Shown: positions 4,781-7,906 of the stretch, piece after piece | Layout: each line of letters starts with the position of its first letter | Numbering within the stretch: the stretch's first letter is position 1 | From: an uncultured Eubacteriales bacterium | GTDB taxonomy: Bacteria > Bacillota > Clostridia > Oscillospirales > Acutalibacteraceae | Direction of reading: 5' to 3' | Assembly (NCBI GenBank): GCA_948537335.1 | Contig: CAOUJG010000016.1 | Coordinates: forward strand, 1 to 7,906 | Length of the DNA stretch: 7,906 nt | The notes under the pieces: generated by a model | Database searches by the model: none | Seen by the model: only the letters and a program-made list of their open reading frames with translations | What the model was told of the DNA's origin: nothing | Translations under genes and position numbers: made by a program

Positions 4781-6817
4781 TCATTTTTTATCTGCATCTT
4801 CATCATCACTAGCAGTTGTTGAAACAGAGCTAGATTGTTGCATAGGGACTTCTCCATCTATCTTTGACACCGTCGGCTTTAAATATCTATACTTAGTTTT
4901 GATACAGTCACCAAGGGCAATATCAGTATCGCACTTAACCATTTGAGATAATGTGTAGTTTCTTCCTCCAATTTCCACAGTTGACTCAACCGTATGTTCT
5001 AAAGCAGTAACAGTCTGTTCTTGGTTTTCTCCATCACTGGAGCTAGTTAAATTTAAATTATTTAAATTTCTGACTTTTTCTACTACATTTACGTTATGCC
5101 GATTCCATTCATTATTAACCCAATTTTGAAGTTGGTCAAGACCTCCATTTTTCTCGGTAGCCGTTTTAGAAAATATGCGTGCTGGAGGTACTTCGGAACC
5201 GGTTGAGGCATGTAACCAGTAGCCTTTTATAACCGCATCAATAGCCTTACTCTTTTTGACAAGATTGGCTTTTAAGTGATTTTTAGCTGCATCCAAAAAC
5301 GCCCTTTCCCATTTTCCACCTGCCATTACTCGATTGTAAGAGTTTTCGCAAAACATTAAAATTGCTGCAAAGTCTGACATATCTGCTTTTTTTGGATCCC
5401 CAAAATTAATATCTTTACACGGGTCAACTCTATCATTAAACACGTCCAGAGGTGCTTTGTTGCCACTGTTTAATTCATTAATATCCTTTTGCTCTGCTTT
5501 AATAATCAAGTAATCTAAAACGGCCTGTAATATTTTTTCCTTATTATTATCGCCAAGAGAATTAAACGATTTCATAATTTGTTTGTACGGCATAGCGTAC
5601 ATTTGTCCATTGGTTCCTAGGTATCTAATCATCCTCTCGTTTTCCACTAAAATACCATTATCAACATAATAATATACCCATAGCTCAGAGTTCCCAAAAG
5701 GAGTTTTTACTGTTAATTTCTGAACTAACCCATCTTTTTCTTCGATTCCCTTCAATGTTTCATTATAAACTTTAACTTTAGATGCAGTTAACTCCTTATT
5801 CGGATCCAGTAGTGAGTGTTCATATGATAAAATTCCTGCAAATCTTTGGTCTTTGAATACTTCCCATCTACCAGCTAGGTGTCTTTCTATGTTGCGACCA
5901 TACGCCCTTCTTATTTTTTCTAAATTAAAAATTCTTATTTCGTCAAAGGTGACATCCGCTTCACCAAACTCTGTGGCCAACTTAATGCATTTAGTGGTAG
6001 CATCACAGTTAGTTTGCTCCCAGTTTACACGAGCAACTGAATTGTTTTCCTTTAGCTCACCTAGTACTGTATTGATTTCTAGGGCGATAGCATCATCGTT
6101 AAACGAGCCATCATTTTTTTTGTCATATAAACTTACAAAATTAACGTTGTGCTTAAGTAATTCTTTAATGAAAGCTTTTTTTAGTTTTTCCTTTTCAGTG
6201 TCGTTGTTTGTTTCGGGCGCGTCCTCTTCAGAAACGCTTATCTTAGGAGGTTCCTCTTCAGTGCTTCTTACCTCAGAAGCACTTGCATTGGCGCCTCCTT
6301 CTTCATGTCCTTCTGTTACAGAGGCTTTTTCGTCAGACTTGCCACTCCTGCTAACATCTCCTTTATCAGCATTGTTTCCGCTGTTTTGGCTATTATCAGT
6401 ACTGCTATTATTTTGCTGTGGCACGTTATTTTTAGGCTGAACATTTTGGGATTCATTTGGCGGTTTAGGCGGTTCATTGTCCATAGCATTTGCGTTTAAG
6501 CCTGCACCACTAAACAATACCATAGATAAAACTCCACCAGCTAACAGTACCGATTTAACCGACACCCCACCGCTAACGTTCTCTAAATCTTCATTAGATA
6601 TCTCTTTTAACGTTTCTTTCTCATAATTAAGTAAGTCTTCTTCCGAAAAATTTAACTTGAATCTTTTCATAAGCGGCATTATCTCTTCTCGAATTAGTTT
6701 TTTAAAGTCTTCTTCATTTGTAATTTTCTTTACTTTTTCTTCAAGTTTTTCCTTTAATTTAAAATCTGAAAAAACTTTCTTGTAAAATTCTGAGATTTCC
6801 ATTTTTTTATTTTCCAT
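4781..6817 (-). CDS. Large exported protein with Nif11-like double-glycine leader (678 aa)
   Basis: Three parts can be seen. Residues 1-84 form a charged helical region ending S-N-E-D-L-E-N-V-S-G-G. Its shape, with an E-F-Y-K-K-V early helix, K-L-K-E-K-L-E-E, F-S-E-E-D-L and a final L-E-x-V-S-G-G, resembles Nif11-like RiPP leader peptides that are cut after Gly-Gly by C39-type peptidase transporters. Residues 85-111 are hydrophobic (V-L-L-A-G-G-V-L-S-M-V-L-F-S-G-A) and end in A-N-A/M, like a signal peptide. Residues 112 to about 205 are a Pro/Asn/Gln/Ser/Glu-rich linker, and about 206-678 form a folded-looking part with six Cys, ending in a Ser/Thr then Asp-rich tail. I recognise no family for this part. 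The ATG at 6817 has AAGGAG (minus strand of 6827-6832) 9 bases upstream; a TTG at 6826 is in frame but abuts that site. It has its own consensus promoter. No C39 transporter is in the window. Confidence 0.8.
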   Translation of the reverse strand: MENKKMEISEFYKKVFSDFKLKEKLEEKVKKITNEEDFKKLIREEIMPLMKRFKLNFSEEDLLNYEKETLKEISNEDLENVSGGVSVKSVLLAGGVLSMVLFSGAGLNANAMDNEPPKPPNESQNVQPKNNVPQQNNSSTDNSQNSGNNADKGDVSRSGKSDEKASVTEGHEEGGANASASEVRSTEEEPPKISVSEEDAPETNNDTEKEKLKKAFIKELLKHNVNFVSLYDKKNDGSFNDDAIALEINTVLGELKENNSVARVNWEQTNCDATTKCIKLATEFGEADVTFDEIRIFNLEKIRRAYGRNIERHLAGRWEVFKDQRFAGILSYEHSLLDPNKELTASKVKVYNETLKGIEEKDGLVQKLTVKTPFGNSELWVYYYVDNGILVENERMIRYLGTNGQMYAMPYKQIMKSFNSLGDNNKEKILQAVLDYLIIKAEQKDINELNSGNKAPLDVFNDRVDPCKDINFGDPKKADMSDFAAILMFCENSYNRVMAGGKWERAFLDAAKNHLKANLVKKSKAIDAVIKGYWLHASTGSEVPPARIFSKTATEKNGGLDQLQNWVNNEWNRHNVNVVEKVRNLNNLNLTSSSDGENQEQTVTALEHTVESTVEIGGRNYTLSQMVKCDTDIALGDCIKTKYRYLKPTVSKIDGEVPMQQSSSVSTTASDDEDADKK
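6260..6283. repeat. Perfect 9-bp inverted repeat inside the linker coding region
   Basis: AGTGCTTCT (6260-6268) and AGAAGCACT (6275-6283) are perfect complements around a 6-base loop. It falls in the part of the 678-residue protein gene encoding the Ser/Glu-rich linker (S-A-S-E-V-R-S-T). No T-tract follows, so it is not a terminator. It may be chance in a low-complexity region. Confidence 0.4.
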
Positions 6818-6850
6818 TAAAATCAACTCCTTTTCTATAAATCCGAGTAC

Positions 6851-6879
6851 ATTATACCGTAATTTGTCTAATTTGTCAA
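6851..6879 (-). promoter_or_regulatory. Full-consensus sigma-A promoter of the 678-residue protein gene
   Basis: On the minus strand TTGACA (6879-6874) and TATAAT (6856-6851) are both perfect hexamers, exactly 17 bases apart. The -35 box overlaps the HNH stop codon (6876-6878). Transcription would start near 6844, about 27 bases before ATG 6817. No operator-like palindrome overlaps it, so the gene is probably expressed constitutively in a lysogen, independent of late phage transcription. Confidence 0.85.
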
Positions 6880-7319
6880 GTTTTTGTAATATTTAGCATG
6901 ATATCTGGATAAATCTTATGCTTCCCGATAATTTTTTCTTGTTCTAAGATTATTTGTTTAACCTCGTTATATGGTATTTCGCCATTGTCGCACATCGCAT
7001 GATGCATGGAACACAGCGTAATCAGGTTGCTGTCATCAAGCCTCAGCTCTTCGCTAGAATTGACGGGCACCGCGTGGTGAACTTGCAATCCATCGTAGTT
7101 GTATTTACGGTGGGTTCCATACAGTTCTCTGATGCACACCTGGCACAAGTAACAGTCTCGCTCCCTGATCTGCTGCCGTTTCCTGTGCCAGACCGCGTTG
7201 TTCCTAAACCGCACGGCATCATCAATCTTTTTGCGCTTAACAGGCTTGCTGTTACAAACATGCTCTTCATCATGGATTCTGCCGCAATACTTGCAGCTGT
7301 GCAAAATTTCTTGCCTCAT
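6876..7319 (-). CDS. Phage HNH endonuclease
   Basis: A 147-residue protein with an N-terminal zinc-knuckle-like C-K-Y-C-G-R-I-H plus later Cys (9-22), a basic linker, a C-Y-L-C-Q-V-C cluster (56-62) and the HNH core: L-Q-V-H-H-A-V-P-V (78-86, His81/His82), L-D-D-S-N-L-I-T-L-C (94-103, Asn98) and S-M-H-H (104-107). HNH enzymes beside the terminase genes nick or cut DNA at the packaging site and are needed for cos packaging in several phages (known from HK97 gp74 relatives). The start is placed at ATG 7319, which overlaps the stop of a 29-residue peptide gene as ATGA. A longer version from 7424 would overlap that peptide out of frame and has no Shine-Dalgarno site. Unusually, terS is not next but about 2.9 kb away. 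Confidence 0.88.
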   Translation of the reverse strand: MRQEILHSCKYCGRIHDEEHVCNSKPVKRKKIDDAVRFRNNAVWHRKRQQIRERDCYLCQVCIRELYGTHRKYNYDGLQVHHAVPVNSSEELRLDDSNLITLCSMHHAMCDNGEIPYNEVKQIILEQEKIIGKHKIYPDIMLNITKT

Positions 7320-7405
7320 CGTCTGCGCCACGTCAACGTGCAAAGCTTCTTGATGATCTCCGCAAGCAGCACTCCGCCTGCAACCGTCAAAATTTCTGTC
7401 AACAT
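7316..7405 (-). CDS. Small membrane-type peptide (29 aa) coupled to HNH
   Basis: A short reading frame from ATG 7405, with a very strong G-rich Shine-Dalgarno (GAAAGGGGGG, minus strand of 7411-7420) 5 bases upstream. The product is M-L-T-E-I-L-T-V-A-G-G-V-L-L-A-E-I-I-K-K followed by L-C-T-L-T-W-R-R-R: one short hydrophobic helix and a basic, positive-inside-style tail. The stop overlaps the HNH start by 4 bases (ATGA), which points to translational coupling and argues that this frame is really translated. It is too short to place in a family; a leader-peptide role for HNH expression, or a small membrane peptide, are both possible. Confidence 0.5.
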   Translation of the reverse strand: MLTEILTVAGGVLLAEIIKKLCTLTWRRR

Positions 7406-7424
7406 GCTTTCCCCCCTTTCGCAT

Positions 7425-7450
7425 AAAAAATCACACCTGTTGCCGGTGCG
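7425..7450 (-). terminator. Intrinsic terminator ahead of the packaging operon
   Basis: On the minus strand CGCACC (7450-7445) pairs with GGTGTG (7437-7432), with one G-U pair and a 7-base loop, followed by ATTTTTT (7431-7425). It lies directly upstream of the first packaging-module Shine-Dalgarno site. It would end any transcript coming from the right on this strand, or serve as a control point for late antitermination. No promoter was found between it and ATG 7405. Confidence 0.6.
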
Positions 7451-7634
7451 ACTAATTTCTTTTTTAGAATTTTAAATAGACCTTTTCACGCTATCATCGT
7501 TTTAAGCAAAATTAAATAAAAAATATATTTACAAACGCGATAATTTGTGATATAATATCAACACGCCTATATTTTGATCATAATTAATCTAATTTATATT
7601 AAAAACTAAGTTTAAATTTATGGAGGGAAGAAAA
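7451..7634. other. AT-rich intergenic region between phage module and surface-protein gene
   Basis: No gene is seen in these 184 bases. The region is strongly AT-rich and carries the plus-strand promoter at 7528-7556 and the 72-base leader of the surface-protein gene. No good minus-strand promoter was found. No attachment-site core could be recognised by eye. Confidence 0.6.
7528..7556 (+). promoter_or_regulatory. Promoter of the exported surface-type protein gene
   Basis: TTTACA (7528-7533) and a perfect TATAAT (7551-7556) are 17 bases apart. Transcription would begin near 7563, leaving a 72-base AT-rich leader before ATG 7635. A 13-bp palindrome, TGATATAATATCA (7548-7560), is centred on the -10 box and could be an operator or just reflect the -10 sequence. 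Confidence 0.75.
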
Positions 7635-7906
7635 ATGTGTAAAATTTTCACAAGATTAAAAATTCAAAGCAAACTGGCGCAGAAATTGCTGTCCATGGTG
7701 GTGAGCTTGTCTCTGCTGGCGGGCATGGTACCGCTGGGCGGGCATGGTACCGCTGGGCGGGCGAAACTTCGTGGCGGAGGCGGAAGTGACAGGCCCTGTA
7801 GCGATTCCATACAAGATGTTTGCAACGGCGGACGATCTAAAGAACCCCAAAATTTTCAGCTTGGCGGAGGAAAACGACGACAAAGTTGGGCGCGTAGTTT
7901 TTGGTA
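7635..7906 (+). pseudogene. Exported surface-type protein, N-terminal part, frame-shifted by a 19-bp duplication
   Basis: The gene starts at ATG 7635 with GGAGGG (7622-7627) 7 bases upstream, and runs off the right edge. The first 36 codons encode M-C-K-I-F-T-R-L-K-I, a basic stretch, then the hydrophobic core L-L-S-M-V-V-S-L-S-L-L-A-G-M-V-P-L. A 19-bp tandem duplication (7721-7762) then shifts the frame. The uncorrected frame stays open but becomes Gly/Arg-rich and implausible. Removing one copy gives R-N-F-V-A-E-A/E-V, a clean signal-peptidase site, followed by acidic, normal-looking protein (M-F-A-T-A-D-D-L-K-N-P-K-I-F-S-L) to the window end in the frame of 7762. The restored protein looks like a Sec-exported cell-surface protein; I cannot name its family. 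Whether this is a host gene or phage cargo is unclear. It may be a phase-off state rather than a dead gene. Confidence 0.65.
7721..7762 (+). repeat. 19-bp tandem repeat, 2.2 copies, inside signal-peptide coding region
   Basis: GGGCATGGTACCGCTGGGC occurs at 7721-7739 and again, identically, at 7740-7758, followed by the first four bases of a third copy. Because 19 is not a multiple of three, gain or loss of one copy switches the downstream frame. One copy gives a continuous secreted protein; two copies, as here, do not. Confidence 0.9.

Noticed and set aside
5853..6499. Ser/Leu-rich open frames on the plus strand, up to 195 codons
   Set aside because: They are antisense to the low-complexity linker and neighbouring part of the 678-residue protein gene, whose Ser/Glu/Asn codons leave the opposite strand open. 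No Shine-Dalgarno site or plausible domain was seen.
7320..7424. N-terminal extension of HNH to ATG 7424
   Set aside because: The extra 35 residues (R-K-G-G-K-H-V-D-R-N and on) do not resemble HNH enzymes. The ATG follows a T-run of a terminator with no Shine-Dalgarno site, and the stretch is used in another frame by the 29-residue peptide with a very strong one.
6954..7475. 173-codon open frame on the plus strand across the HNH gene
   Set aside because: It is antisense to a well-supported HNH gene with intact catalytic and Cys motifs, and lacks a ribosome site.
7656..7883. 75-codon minus-strand frame at the right edge
   Set aside because: It is antisense to the signal-peptide gene, which has a good promoter and Shine-Dalgarno site. 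The minus frame has neither.
1..7906. CRISPR array, tRNA or rRNA genes, insertion sequence
   Set aside because: No regularly spaced repeats, cloverleaf with a conserved T-loop, ribosomal RNA stretches or transposase-like protein were seen by reading the sequence.

Overview
The window looks like part of a temperate tailed phage or prophage of a low-to-moderate G+C Bacillota-type (Firmicutes, possibly clostridial) bacterium. The host guess rests on strong purine-rich Shine-Dalgarno sites, near-consensus sigma-A type promoters with 17-bp spacing, and an HK97-type packaging module of the kind common in clostridial prophages. The genus cannot be told from this sequence.

Layout. Nearly everything is on the minus strand and is transcribed from right to left. 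The order is: a 29-residue membrane-type peptide (7405-7316); an HNH endonuclease (7319-6876); an AT-rich two-gene insert (6817-4252); a non-coding G-rich stretch (about 4140-3986); small terminase (3985-3629); large terminase (3632-1956); a SLOG-type nucleotide-binding-like protein (1663-1328); HK97-type portal (1323-94); and the first 30 codons of a prohead protease (91-1). Two genes are on the plus strand. One is a 57-residue Arc/ribbon-helix-helix repressor (1786-1959) between large terminase and the SLOG gene. The other is the start of an exported surface-type protein (7635 to the window end).

How it fits together. HNH, terminases, portal and protease form the DNA packaging and procapsid module, with tight stop/start overlaps typical of a phage late operon. 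Two cargo units interrupt it. The first lies between HNH and small terminase. It holds a 678-residue protein with a Nif11-like leader ending in a double-glycine motif, followed by a hydrophobic signal-like segment, and a 139-residue protein with a signal peptide. Each has its own near-consensus promoter, and the unit ends in a strong hairpin terminator: the layout of a lysogenic-conversion (moron) cassette. The second lies between large terminase and portal. It is a divergent pair, Arc-like repressor and SLOG protein, with a 113-bp shared region full of inverted repeats, and looks like a self-regulated switch.

At the right edge, a plus-strand gene with a good promoter and Shine-Dalgarno site encodes a signal peptide. 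An exact 19-bp tandem duplication inside the signal-peptide region throws it out of frame; removing one copy restores a convincing secreted protein. This may be slipped-strand phase variation, a recent mutation, or an assembly error.

Several starts were moved to sites with better Shine-Dalgarno spacing: SLOG protein 1663 (GTG), 139-residue protein 4671 (ATG), 678-residue protein 6817 (ATG), HNH 7319 (ATG).
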